The translations under genes were made by a program, and so were the position numbers. Under the pieces are notes generated by a model, which was given only the letters and a program-made list of their open reading frames with translations, did not search any database and was not told the DNA's origin. This document shows positions 29,037 to 38,385 of a stretch of DNA of 64,000 nt, piece by piece. The stretch is taken from positions 124,001-188,000 of the forward strand of contig DRHT01000049.1 in the NCBI GenBank assembly GCA_011053055.1, given 5' to 3'. The stretch's first letter is position 1. Each line of letters begins with the position of its first letter. This stretch comes from Halopseudomonas sabulinigri (GTDB lineage Bacteria > Pseudomonadota > Gammaproteobacteria > Pseudomonadales > Pseudomonadaceae).

Positions 29037-29474
29037 TTACTCGTCGTCACCGCTATCATCGGTGTCGTCGCTGTTGTCAGCGTCATCGTTGGAGCTGTTG
29101 TCGTCATTTTCATCGCTGCGCTCACGACGCTCACGACGCTCACCACGACCACTCTCTTCGGACTTGAGCATCTCGGACTGTTCAGTCACCGCTTCATCGC
29201 GACGCATTACCATGTTGCGGATAACAGCATCGTTGTAACGGAAGTTTTCAGTCAGTTCTTCCAACGCTTTAGCGCTGCACTCAACATTTATCAAGATGTA
29301 GTGTGCTTTATGGATCTTGTCGATTGGGTAAGCCAGTTGACGGCGACCCCAATCTTCTAGGCGGTGAATTTTGCCGCCGTCTTCTTCGATCAGCTTGGTG
29401 TAACGCTCAACCATCGCGCTAACCTGCTCGCTCTGGTCTGGATGAACCAGAAAAACGATTTCGTAATGACGCAT
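29037..29474 (-). CDS. rpsF: 30S ribosomal protein S6
   Basis: Small-subunit platform protein, partner of S18. The first 95 or so residues are a standard S6 domain ([18 protein letters not shown], then [17 protein letters not shown]). The total of 145 residues is longer than the 131-135 of E. coli. The extra tail (about 100-145) is a charged low-complexity stretch: first Arg/Glu-rich, then Asp/Asn/Ser-rich with an acidic end. In E. coli the S6 C-terminus is extended with glutamates by RimK. The start is set by AAGGAG five bases upstream, which lies inside a candidate regulatory hairpin. Confidence 0.97.
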   Translation of the reverse strand: MRHYEIVFLVHPDQSEQVSAMVERYTKLIEEDGGKIHRLEDWGRRQLAYPIDKIHKAHYILINVECSAKALEELTENFRYNDAVIRNMVMRRDEAVTEQSEMLKSEESGRGERRERRERSDENDDNSSNDDADNSDDTDDSGDDE

Positions 29475-29479
29475 AAAAG

Positions 29480-29526
29480 CTCCTTACGGGTTATAGCCAG
29501 CCATCCAAATATGGTCTGGCAAGGAG
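29480..29526 (-). promoter_or_regulatory. Candidate S6:S18-binding mRNA leader of rpsF operon
   Basis: On the minus strand the rpsF leader can fold as outer stem CTCCTT (29526-29521) with AAGGAG (29485-29480) and inner stem GCCAGaCCAT / ATGGCTGGC around a six-base loop. A 3' side bulge TATAACCCGT contains CCG. The outer stem holds the Shine-Dalgarno sequence. This is the layout of the known S6:S18 autoregulatory motif, in which the CCG bulge mimics the rRNA site. Confidence 0.7.
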
Positions 29527-29601
29527 TGGAACATAGGTTTGGGGCGGCCATTCTAGTGAAGGCGCCAGGTAGAGGCAAGCTAAATGGAGTTTATTTACGC
29601 A

Positions 29602-29628
29602 GCCCGGCGAGATTGCAGCTAACCGGGC
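29602..29628 (-). terminator. Weak hairpin between rlmB and rpsF
   Basis: Six-base arms GCCCGG / CCGGGC around a 15-base loop, 11 bases after the rlmB stop on the minus strand. There is no T-run, so read-through into rpsF is likely. Confidence 0.3.
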
Positions 29629-29639
29629 ATGAAAAGATG

Positions 29640-30383
29640 TCAGGCAGGCAGACGCTGCCGCACGGCCTCAAACAGACACACGCCAGCAGCAACAGACACA
29701 TTCAAGCTGCTGACAGCACCTGCCATCGGCAAACGCGCGAGGTAATCACAGTTCTCGCGGGTCAGTCGGCGCATTCCTGCACCCTCGGCACCCATCACGA
29801 TGACCGAGGGCACTTTGAGATCAACGTCATATATGAACTGCTCCGCCTCGCCAGCGGTACCCACTAGCCACAAGCCGCGTTGCTGCAATTGCTTCAAAGT
29901 GCGCGCCAGATTGGTTACCGCGACTAGAGGAACCGTTTCAGCGGCACCGCAGGCAACCTTGCGCACCACCGGGGAAAGACTGGCTGAGCGGTCACGCGGC
30001 ACTATGACCGCCTGCACTCCAGCTGCATCTGCACTGCGCAGACAAGCGCCTAAGTTATGGGGGTCGGTCACCCCGTCCAGCACCAACAACAAAGGCACGC
30101 TGTCCAGCCGATCCAGCAAGTGCGTCAACATCTCTTCGGACCACAACTGACTAGGCGTCACCTCAGCGACCACTCCTTGGTGCACACCGTCAGCAAGCTT
30201 ATCCAGCTCTTCCCCAGTAACGCGCTGGGTGGTAATGACGGCAGTAACGGCTAGATCTAGCAAAGCCTGCTGACGCTCGTTTAGCCGGCCAGCCGGCAAC
30301 AACAACCGCCTTACCCGCTTTGGGCTACGTTCCAGCAAAGCCTGCACCGCATGCACGCCAAAAACCCGCTCAAAATCACTCAT
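29640..30383 (-). CDS. rlmB: 23S rRNA 2'-O-methyltransferase RlmB
   Basis: SPOUT-family enzyme that methylates the ribose of G2251 (E. coli numbering) in the P-loop of 23S rRNA. The 247-residue protein has an N-terminal substrate-binding domain (starts with FGVHAVQALLER) and the knotted SAM-binding domain. Its motifs are LDGVTDPHNLGACLRSADAAG, MGAEGAGMRRL and the C-terminal SLNVSVAAGVCLFEAVRQR. It starts 13 bases after the rnr stop, the common rnr-rlmB operon. Confidence 0.97.
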   Translation of the reverse strand: MSDFERVFGVHAVQALLERSPKRVRRLLLPAGRLNERQQALLDLAVTAVITTQRVTGEELDKLADGVHQGVVAEVTPSQLWSEEMLTHLLDRLDSVPLLLVLDGVTDPHNLGACLRSADAAGVQAVIVPRDRSASLSPVVRKVACGAAETVPLVAVTNLARTLKQLQQRGLWLVGTAGEAEQFIYDVDLKVPSVIVMGAEGAGMRRLTRENCDYLARLPMAGAVSSLNVSVAAGVCLFEAVRQRLPA

Positions 30384-30396
30384 ACTGCTATCTCAC

Positions 30397-33009
30397 TCAC
30401 TGCTTAGGCTTAGGCTTCGGCTTGCGCTTGCGCGGCCCATCGCGCGAACCGGCGTCACTTTTACTGCCGGCCGGCTTGCGTGGCGCAGCCTTGCTTCCAG
30501 CGGGTGAACCGGCTGGATTGCGAGCCGCACGCGGAGCAGGCTTACCAGCTGGACTACGCGCGCCAGACTTAGCCGACTTTTTACCATCGCCAGCCGCTTG
30601 ACGCGCTTCGGCAAGCAGCTTTTCACGCACTGCCCGGCTAGCAGAGACCTTACGATCCGGCTCTGGTTGAGCCTGTGGCTGATCGGTTGCCATCTCAAAA
30701 TCAATCTTGCGATCGTCCAGATCAACACGCGCCACCTGGACCCGCACCGGATCACCAAGACGGAACTTGCGGCCGGACCGCTCACCGGTCAGACAATGAT
30801 GTACAGCATCAAAGTTGTAGTAGTCAGCTGGCAGCGCAGTGATATGCAGCAAACCTTCTACGTAAATATCTTTAAGCTCAATAAACAGACCAAAACTGGT
30901 TGCAGCAGTCACCAAGCCGTCAAAGGATTCCCCGACGCGATCCTGCATAAACTCGCACTTGAGCCAGCTGACCACATCACGCGACGCTTCATCGGCGCGA
31001 CGCTCATTCTGCGAGCACTGCTCACCCAGAGCCGCCAATCGTGCATGGTCATAGGGATAGATTTTTGCCTTCGGCAGGACCGAGGCACCACAACGTTTGA
31101 CCGCCTCAGTATTGCGGCGCGAACGCACGACACTGCGAATGGCGCGATGCACCAACAGATCGGGATAGCGACGAATCGGGGAAGTGAAATGGGTATAAGC
31201 TTCGTAATTCAAACCGAAGTGCCCTGCGTTATCCGGGCTGTAAACGGCCTGACTGAGCGAGCGCAACATTACCGTCTGAATCAACTGCGCATCCGGCCGG
31301 CCTTGAATTTTAGCCAGTACGGCACTGTAGTCTTCCGGTGTGGGATCACCCTTCTTACGCGTCAAACTCAAGCCTTGCGCATTAAGAAACTGCCGCAAAC
31401 GTTCAATTTTTTCGGCTTGAGGGGAATCATGCACGCGGTACAGGCCTGGCAACTCCAGATCTTGAAGGAAGCGCGCCGTAGCAACGTTGGCACTCAGCAT
31501 GCATTCTTCAACAATCTTGTGCGCATCATTGCGAGTAGTGGGCTTGATCTCGACTAGCTTTCGATCATCACCAAAAATCATGCGCGTTTCGGTGGTCTCA
31601 AAATCAATCGCACCGCGCCCCTGACGAGCCTTGGCCAGCGCCTTGTAAAGCTCATACAGGTTCTCGATGTGCGGCACTACTTCGCTGTATTCGTCGCGCA
31701 ACGCTTTACCTTCGCGACTACGGCCGTGCTCCAGCATTGAGGAGACTTTGTTATAGGTCAGCCGTGCGTGCGAATGGATCACCGCTTCGTAAAACTGATA
31801 ATCCGTCAGCTCGCCGGCCTTGGACAAAGTCATTTCGCAAACCAAAGCTAAACGATCAACATGCGGATTAAGCGAGCACAGACCGTTGGAAATCGCCTCA
31901 GGCAACATGGGAATCACCTGGCTCGGGAAGTAAACCGAGGTACCACGCAGCTCGGCTTCCTGGTCCAATGCGGAACCTAACGGAACATAGTGCGACACGT
32001 CAGCGATAGCGACATACAACTTCCAGCCACCAGAGAACAAGCGCCAGCCGCTTGCTTTATGGGGCTCACAGTAGAGTGCATCGTCAAAATCGCGCGCATC
32101 TTCGCCATCAATGGTGACCAGCGGCAAGTGGCGTAGATCAACACGCTTATGCTTGTCTTTCTCTTCAACGAAGTCTTTGAGCTTGCTTGCCTCTTCAACT
32201 ACTTCCGGCGGCCATTCGCTAGGAATGTCGTAGCTACGCAGGGCAACTTCGATCTCCATACCTGGCGCCATGTAGTCGCCCACGACTTCAATGACTTCAC
32301 CCTGCGCCTGCCGACTCATAGTCGGCCATTGGGTAATGCGAACTTCGGCGTACTGTCCGTGCTTGACGCCCATTTTGGCGCCCGGCGGGATTAACACGTC
32401 CTGGTTGATCTTGGCGTTATCGGCAACGACGAAGCCGATCTCGTTCTCTTCGTAATAGCGACCAACAAGGATCTCATGCGCGCGTTCAAGCACCTCAACC
32501 ACCGCGCCTTCGCTGCGACCACGACGATCAACACCGGTAATGCGACCCAATACGCGGTCACCATCAAATACCAAACGCATTTGTGAGGGACCAAGAAACA
32601 GATCCTCAGTACCTTCGTCTGGCACCAGAAAACCAAAGCCGTCCCGATGACCTTGAACACGGCCCCGAATCAGATCCAGTTTATCGACCGGCGCATAGGC
32701 GCCACGGCGGGTATATATTAGCTGCCCATCACGCTCCATGGCGCGCAGGCGGCGACGCAATGCTTCAATAGCGTCCTCATCCTGCAAGCCGAACTCCTGC
32801 TGCAATTGCGCGCGCGTAGCAGGCGCGCCACGGGTCTCCAACAATTGCAGGATAAGCTCACGACTTGGAATGGGGTTGTCGTATTTTTCCGCTTCGCGCC
32901 TGGCTTCCGGATCCTGTTGGATCCATTCATTGGTCATGGAAGTGGCCTGGGAGGATGAAGATGTGCTCGACTGCTTAGCCGAGACTTTGGATTGATCTTT
33001 TTTCGTCAT
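30397..33009 (-). CDS. rnr: Ribonuclease R
   Basis: Processive 3'-5' exoribonuclease that degrades structured RNA and helps in tmRNA and rRNA quality control. Within 870 residues come a helix-turn-helix (about 45-110), cold-shock domains, and the RNB catalytic domain with IDGEDARDFDDALY (about 300-313), whose aspartates bind Mg2+. An S1 domain (about 690-775) and a basic Lys/Pro/Arg tail ending KPKPKPKQ follow. The first 24 residues are Ser/Gln/Thr-rich and not seen in relatives; the in-frame ATG at 32937 (MTNEWIQQDPEARRE-) would give the usual start but lacks a clear ribosome site. Co-transcribed with rlmB. Confidence 0.95.
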   Translation of the reverse strand: MTKKDQSKVSAKQSSTSSSSQATSMTNEWIQQDPEARREAEKYDNPIPSRELILQLLETRGAPATRAQLQQEFGLQDEDAIEALRRRLRAMERDGQLIYTRRGAYAPVDKLDLIRGRVQGHRDGFGFLVPDEGTEDLFLGPSQMRLVFDGDRVLGRITGVDRRGRSEGAVVEVLERAHEILVGRYYEENEIGFVVADNAKINQDVLIPPGAKMGVKHGQYAEVRITQWPTMSRQAQGEVIEVVGDYMAPGMEIEVALRSYDIPSEWPPEVVEEASKLKDFVEEKDKHKRVDLRHLPLVTIDGEDARDFDDALYCEPHKASGWRLFSGGWKLYVAIADVSHYVPLGSALDQEAELRGTSVYFPSQVIPMLPEAISNGLCSLNPHVDRLALVCEMTLSKAGELTDYQFYEAVIHSHARLTYNKVSSMLEHGRSREGKALRDEYSEVVPHIENLYELYKALAKARQGRGAIDFETTETRMIFGDDRKLVEIKPTTRNDAHKIVEECMLSANVATARFLQDLELPGLYRVHDSPQAEKIERLRQFLNAQGLSLTRKKGDPTPEDYSAVLAKIQGRPDAQLIQTVMLRSLSQAVYSPDNAGHFGLNYEAYTHFTSPIRRYPDLLVHRAIRSVVRSRRNTEAVKRCGASVLPKAKIYPYDHARLAALGEQCSQNERRADEASRDVVSWLKCEFMQDRVGESFDGLVTAATSFGLFIELKDIYVEGLLHITALPADYYNFDAVHHCLTGERSGRKFRLGDPVRVQVARVDLDDRKIDFEMATDQPQAQPEPDRKVSASRAVREKLLAEARQAAGDGKKSAKSGARSPAGKPAPRAARNPAGSPAGSKAAPRKPAGSKSDAGSRDGPRKRKPKPKPKQ

Positions 33010-33082
33010 AGACGCCTATTGAACCGCGAATCAAGTCTGTATGCACCTGTTTCCTCCAACAAATTTTTTTTCTCGCTGGGGG

Positions 33083-33111
33083 TTTACAAGATCTTGCTTG
33101 CTACGTAATAT
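33083..33111 (+). promoter_or_regulatory. Promoter of the tRNA-Leu gene
   Basis: TTTACA (33083-33088), a 17-base spacer and TATAAT-like TAATAT (33106-33111), about 70 bases before the mature tRNA. Confidence 0.6.
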
Positions 33112-33181
33112 TCGCGCCGTCAGCACGAAACGACAGCAACTAGAACCTCTGGTTTAGCATAGCAGTTGTTTCGCAAGGCGC

Positions 33182-33268
33182 GCCCAGGTGGTGAAATTGG
33201 TAGACACGCTAGCTTCAGGTGCTAGTGGCCTTACGGCCGTGGAAGTTCGAGTCTTCTCCTGGGCACCA
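33182..33268 (+). tRNA. tRNA-Leu (anticodon CAG)
   Basis: A class II tRNA with a long variable arm. The acceptor arms GCCCAGG and CCTGGGC pair perfectly and the CCA end is encoded (33266-33268). The anticodon stem CTAGC/GCTAG encloses the loop TTCAGGT, giving anticodon CAG. The variable arm TGGCCTTACGGCC forms its own stem, and the T-loop has GTTCGAGTC. It reads CUG, a frequent leucine codon here. It is the only plus-strand gene between ygiQ and queG; it lies between rnr and purA, as in P. aeruginosa. Confidence 0.97.
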
Positions 33269-33272
33269 ATTC

Positions 33273-33300
33273 AAAAACCGAGCTTATGCTCGGTTTTTTT
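33273..33300 (+). terminator. Rho-independent terminator after tRNA-Leu
   Basis: AAAAACCGAGC-TTAT-GCTCGGTTTTTTT: a perfect stem with a T-run, five bases after the CCA end. Confidence 0.93.
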
Positions 33301-33361
33301 ATGCTTGCCAAAAACCACTGCAAGCCACCCGTAAAGATTAAAACCTCGCAACTCTTGAAAC

Positions 33362-33387
33362 AAAAAAGACGCCCTCAGGCGCCTTTT
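33362..33387 (-). terminator. Rho-independent terminator after purA
   Basis: On the minus strand AAAAGGCGCC / GGCGTCTTTT, with one G-U pair, is followed by TT, 19 bases after the purA stop. Confidence 0.75.
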
Positions 33388-33405
33388 CTGTCACAACCAC
33401 TCATA

Positions 33406-34725
<1,320 letters not shown>

Positions 34726-34749
34726 TTAATTGACCCTTAGGTCAGGGAA

Positions 34750-35940
34750 TCACGAATTCAATTCAGCTACCGTCCAACTGCCAGCCTGAAAGCCGAGCAA
34801 TCGATCACAACCATAATCAGCAGCCTCAGTACTTGACTGGCCTGGCAGCGCCACAATCACCCGCTCACCTTGCTGGCGTAGCTGAGCAATCTGGTCATGC
34901 AGACCGGATTCGTTGCTGTGTGGCGCCCAGATTGCCGAGGATTTTTTATCCAGCCCCAAGCTGCCACGCTGCACCAGGCAGCGCAGATCAGTGGAAAAGC
35001 CGGTCGCCGGGCGCGCACGCCCGAAATCAGCACCAATATCGTCATAGCGACCACCTTGGGCGACGCTTTGCCCAACACCGGGAACAAAAGCAGCAAATAC
35101 CACACCTGTGTGGTAATGATAGCCACGCAACTCGCCGAGGTCGAAATACAGCGGAATATGTGGGTAACGACGCGCCAGCACTTGCGCGATCTCGGCAAGA
35201 TCATCCAACGCTGCCATAACTGATTCTGGCGCACCATCGAGCAGTGCGTGCGCACGATCCAGCACCTCAACACCACCGGACAACTCAACCAAACTGCACA
35301 ACATGCCAGCCAGCGAGGAATGCTCGAGACCGGCAGCCAACTGGGTAACCTCGCCTGCAGCTTTTCGTTGCAGCGCATCAAACAACAATCGCTCGGTCGA
35401 CTCATCGACACCAGCAGCCTGTATTAGGCCACGGTAGATACCTACATGACCGATATCCAGGTGCACGCCTGGCACCTCGCAGCTCGCAAGCGTTTCCAGC
35501 ATGAGCGATATGACTTCGATATCACTGGTACTGGAAGCATCGCCGTATAGCTCAGCACCCAATTGAATCAAGCTGCGCGCGGTGGACAAAGCACGCGGGC
35601 GCGTATGCAGCACGCTTCCGCAATAACACAGCCGCGATGGGCCTTCAGCACCCAGCGTGTGCGCATCAATGCGCGCCACTTGGGGCGTGATATCTGCGCG
35701 CAAACCGAGCATCCGACCAGACAACTGATCAGTCATTTTGAAGGTTTGCAACTCAAGATCGTGACCGGCACCGGTCAACAGGGATTCCAAATATTCGATG
35801 TGCGGCGTAATGACCAGGTCATAGCCCCAGCAGGAGAACAGATCAAGCAACTGTCGGCGGGCAGCTTCGATACGGGCGGCCTCAGCGGGCAACACCTCGT
35901 CAATACCATCCGGCAACAGCCAGCGATCTACAGTCGGCAT
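34750..35940 (-). CDS. hisZ: ATP phosphoribosyltransferase regulatory subunit
   Basis: Histidyl-tRNA-synthetase-like protein that activates the short HisG enzyme in the first step of histidine synthesis. The 396-residue protein starts [18 protein letters not shown] and has class II synthetase-like motifs ([17 protein letters not shown], then [12 protein letters not shown]). It lacks the C-terminal anticodon-binding domain of true HisRS. I chose the ATG at 35940, seven codons inside the longest frame, because an AAGG sits just upstream. HisG itself is not in the window. It lies upstream of purA and downstream of the hflC terminators. Confidence 0.94.
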   Translation of the reverse strand: MPTVDRWLLPDGIDEVLPAEAARIEAARRQLLDLFSCWGYDLVITPHIEYLESLLTGAGHDLELQTFKMTDQLSGRMLGLRADITPQVARIDAHTLGAEGPSRLCYCGSVLHTRPRALSTARSLIQLGAELYGDASSTSDIEVISLMLETLASCEVPGVHLDIGHVGIYRGLIQAAGVDESTERLLFDALQRKAAGEVTQLAAGLEHSSLAGMLCSLVELSGGVEVLDRAHALLDGAPESVMAALDDLAEIAQVLARRYPHIPLYFDLGELRGYHYHTGVVFAAFVPGVGQSVAQGGRYDDIGADFGRARPATGFSTDLRCLVQRGSLGLDKKSSAIWAPHSNESGLHDQIAQLRQQGERVIVALPGQSSTEAADYGCDRLLGFQAGSWTVAELNS

Positions 35941-36067
35941 TTTGACAACCTTTCCATACACAGTGAACTAGGCTTGCGGTCGGATTCGAGCTGGCAGCTC
36001 AAGTCCGCGGACCAGCCATAACGGTTTCATGCAGAGGATCGGCAGCACAAAACAGAATAGACCGGTC

Positions 36068-36092
36068 ACAAAAAAGCCGGGAATTCCCGGCT
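36068..36092 (-). terminator. Second terminator after hflC
   Basis: AGCCGGGAATTCCCGGCT, a perfect 18-base palindrome at 36075-36092, is followed on the minus strand by TTTTTT. Confidence 0.8.
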
Positions 36093-36160
36093 GCGCAAGT
36101 GTAACACGTTTTCCCTTTGCTACACCCTTCGCATTATCAGCCTAGACACTAGGTTTAGAC

Positions 36161-36194
36161 AAACAAAAGGGCTGCCCGCCTAGCGGGCAACCCC
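36161..36194 (-). terminator. First terminator after hflC
   Basis: On the minus strand GGGttGCCCGC / GCGGGCagCCC with a short loop is followed by TTTTGTTT, 18 bases after the hflC stop. It is tandem with the palindrome at 36075. Confidence 0.75.
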
Positions 36195-36211
36195 TGGGTT
36201 TCGACAAACGT

Positions 36212-37087
36212 TCAAGGCTGGCTGCTTTCGCCTCGCAGATACTTGAAGAAGTCGCTTTTTGGATCAAGAACCAAGACATCAGACTTGCTAGAGAAGCTTT
36301 CGCGGTATGCGTGGAGGCTACGTGAAAACGCGTAAAACTCCGGGTCTTTAGTGTAAGCAAGCGCATAGATCTTAGCTGCTTTTGCGTCGCCGTCACCGCG
36401 AATTTTTTCCGATTCCCGGAAAGCCTCTGCGATAAGCACACGCTGCTGTCGGTCCGCATCGGCACGAATACCTTCGCCCAACTCACGACCCTTAGCGCGA
36501 TGCTCACGCGCTTCGCGCTCACGCTCGCTGCTCATGCGATCAAACACGCTACGATTCACCTCATTCGGTAAATCGATCGCCTTAACACGCACGTCCACCA
36601 CTTCTATACCAAGCTCGCGCCGCGCACTCTCATCCAACGTAGCGGTAATATCAGCCATCAGCTGATCACGCTCACCGGAGACCACTTCATGCAGCGTGCG
36701 ACGCGCTACTTCGTTGCGCAAACCAGATTCCAACTGACGTGACAAACGCTCTTCTGCTATCGCCCGCAGCCCGGAGGTTGCGGTGTAAAAACGCTGAACA
36801 TCGGCGATCCGCCACTTAGCGTAGGAATCAACCATCAGTGCTTTCTTTTCCAGCGTTAGATAGCGCTGGGTAGCCGTGTCGAGCGTCAGCAGACGACCAT
36901 CAAACTGATGCGCCTCCTGCACAAAAGGCAGCTTGAAGTGCAGACCGGGGGTAACATCGTTATCGACCACCCGCCCAAACTGCAGAACGATGGCGCGCTC
37001 GGTCTGGTTCACAACGAAGAAGCTGTTCCAGCCGACGATGATCGCTGCCAGCAACACAATGATGCCTAACAAGGATTTATTGCTCAT
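36212..37087 (-). CDS. hflC: Protease modulator HflC
   Basis: Stomatin/prohibitin (SPFH) protein that forms, with HflK, the large membrane cage around the FtsH protease and limits its action on membrane proteins. The 291 residues comprise one N-terminal transmembrane helix (about 5-25, LLGIIVLLAAIIVGWNSFFV), the SPFH domain (VVNQTERAIVLQFGRV, then GLHFKLPFV) and a long C-terminal coiled coil with EREREAREHRAKG. Its start overlaps the hflK stop by one base. It is the last gene of the long minus-strand operon. Confidence 0.97.
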   Translation of the reverse strand: MSNKSLLGIIVLLAAIIVGWNSFFVVNQTERAIVLQFGRVVDNDVTPGLHFKLPFVQEAHQFDGRLLTLDTATQRYLTLEKKALMVDSYAKWRIADVQRFYTATSGLRAIAEERLSRQLESGLRNEVARRTLHEVVSGERDQLMADITATLDESARRELGIEVVDVRVKAIDLPNEVNRSVFDRMSSEREREAREHRAKGRELGEGIRADADRQQRVLIAEAFRESEKIRGDGDAKAAKIYALAYTKDPEFYAFSRSLHAYRESFSSKSDVLVLDPKSDFFKYLRGESSQP

Positions 37088-38271
37088 CAGCGGGACTCCC
37101 TGGAACGCAGATCGCGCTGCTGTGTAGTAGTGGTGCGAGATGAATCACTCTGAGTAATCGCTGGCGCACTGCTGCTGGCAGAGCCAGAAGAAGCAGACGA
37201 TTGCTGCATCAGCTTGTCTAACGGCAGATAGAGCAAGTTATTATTACCCTCCCCGCCAGAAACCAGAATCTTACTGGTGCTACTCATCACTTCCTGCATG
37301 GTATCGAGATAGAGGCGCTCACGCAGTACGTCGGGTGCCAAACGATATTGCTCGACCAGCAGATCAAAGCGCTTAGCTTCACCTTCTGCACGGGCGATCA
37401 CTTCGTCGTGATAACCATTGGCTTCTTCCAGCATGCGCTGAGCTTTGCCTCGCGCCTCAGGAATCACGCCATTAGCGTAGGCTTCAGCCTGGTTACGCTC
37501 ACGCACTTCGTCTTCCTTGGCGCGGATCACGTCATCAAACGCGTCCTGCACTTCAGACGGCGCTTGAGCGTTCTCAATATTCACCTGAGTAACCGTGATG
37601 CCTGTGTTGTAGCTGTCCAAATAACGCTGTAGACGCTCGGTCACTTCGACCGCCATTTGCTCACGACCCTCTGTGAGCACTTGGTGCATCGGCGTTGAAC
37701 CAACCACATGGCGGACCGCACTTTCAGTCGCATGGCGCAGGCTGGTTTCAGGATCCTCGACCATCAGCACGAAATTCTCCAAATTGGAGATACGATACTG
37801 AATGGCAACCGGGACCTCGACGATATTCTCGTCTTCGGTCAGCATCTGACCCTGCTGGCGGTAGGAGCGCACCTGAGTAACATTGTTCTGAAGCTTGCGC
37901 TCAACCGGAGGGTAATAGAGATGCAAGCCAGAGCCGACAGTGCGGTTATATTCACCGAAGCGAAGAATAACGGCTTGCTCTTGCTCATCGACCATATACA
38001 CGGCGTTAAATAACCAAACGCCCAACACAACCAAACCAGCAATGGCCCACAACCCCTTCGGGATGCCACCACCAGCGATCCCAGGACCGCCACCATCACC
38101 GCCTTTGCCGCGTTTTTTTGAGCCAAAAAGGCTGTTCAGGCTATCCTGTAACTTGCGTAGCGCCTCATCAAGGTCCGGCGGACCTTGTTTGCCGCCGCCT
38201 TTTTTGCCGCCGCTACCCCAGGGATCCTGGTCGTTTGAATTATTTCCGCCACCAGGCTCATTCCAGGCCAT
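37087..38271 (-). CDS. hflK: Protease modulator HflK
   Basis: SPFH-domain partner of HflC in the FtsH-regulating membrane complex. It has 394 residues. The N-terminal 75 residues are Gly/Lys/Asn-rich and contain the family segment PPDLDEALRKLQDSLNSLFG. One transmembrane helix (about 72-92), the SPFH domain (VYMVDEQEQAVILRFGEY, then GLHLYYPPVE) and a coiled coil rich in charged residues follow. The C-terminal 40 residues are Ser/Thr/Gln-rich. Translation is coupled to hflC. Confidence 0.97.
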   Translation of the reverse strand: MAWNEPGGGNNSNDQDPWGSGGKKGGGKQGPPDLDEALRKLQDSLNSLFGSKKRGKGGDGGGPGIAGGGIPKGLWAIAGLVVLGVWLFNAVYMVDEQEQAVILRFGEYNRTVGSGLHLYYPPVERKLQNNVTQVRSYRQQGQMLTEDENIVEVPVAIQYRISNLENFVLMVEDPETSLRHATESAVRHVVGSTPMHQVLTEGREQMAVEVTERLQRYLDSYNTGITVTQVNIENAQAPSEVQDAFDDVIRAKEDEVRERNQAEAYANGVIPEARGKAQRMLEEANGYHDEVIARAEGEAKRFDLLVEQYRLAPDVLRERLYLDTMQEVMSSTSKILVSGGEGNNNLLYLPLDKLMQQSSASSGSASSSAPAITQSDSSRTTTTQQRDLRSRESR

Positions 38272-38385
38272 AGCGTTCTCCGTTGTCTGTAACTATTCGA
38301 AGCTCCAACTGCCAAGTAGGCAGTCAGATCAGGGTGCAATCCTACCGTAAACCAGCAAGCATGCGCGAACCATAGCTGGAGGCTT

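Noticed and set aside
30598-31557. 319-codon open frame on the plus strand opposite rnr
   Set aside because: It is fully antisense to the catalytic part of RNase R, has no recognisable domain and reflects codon bias of the real gene.
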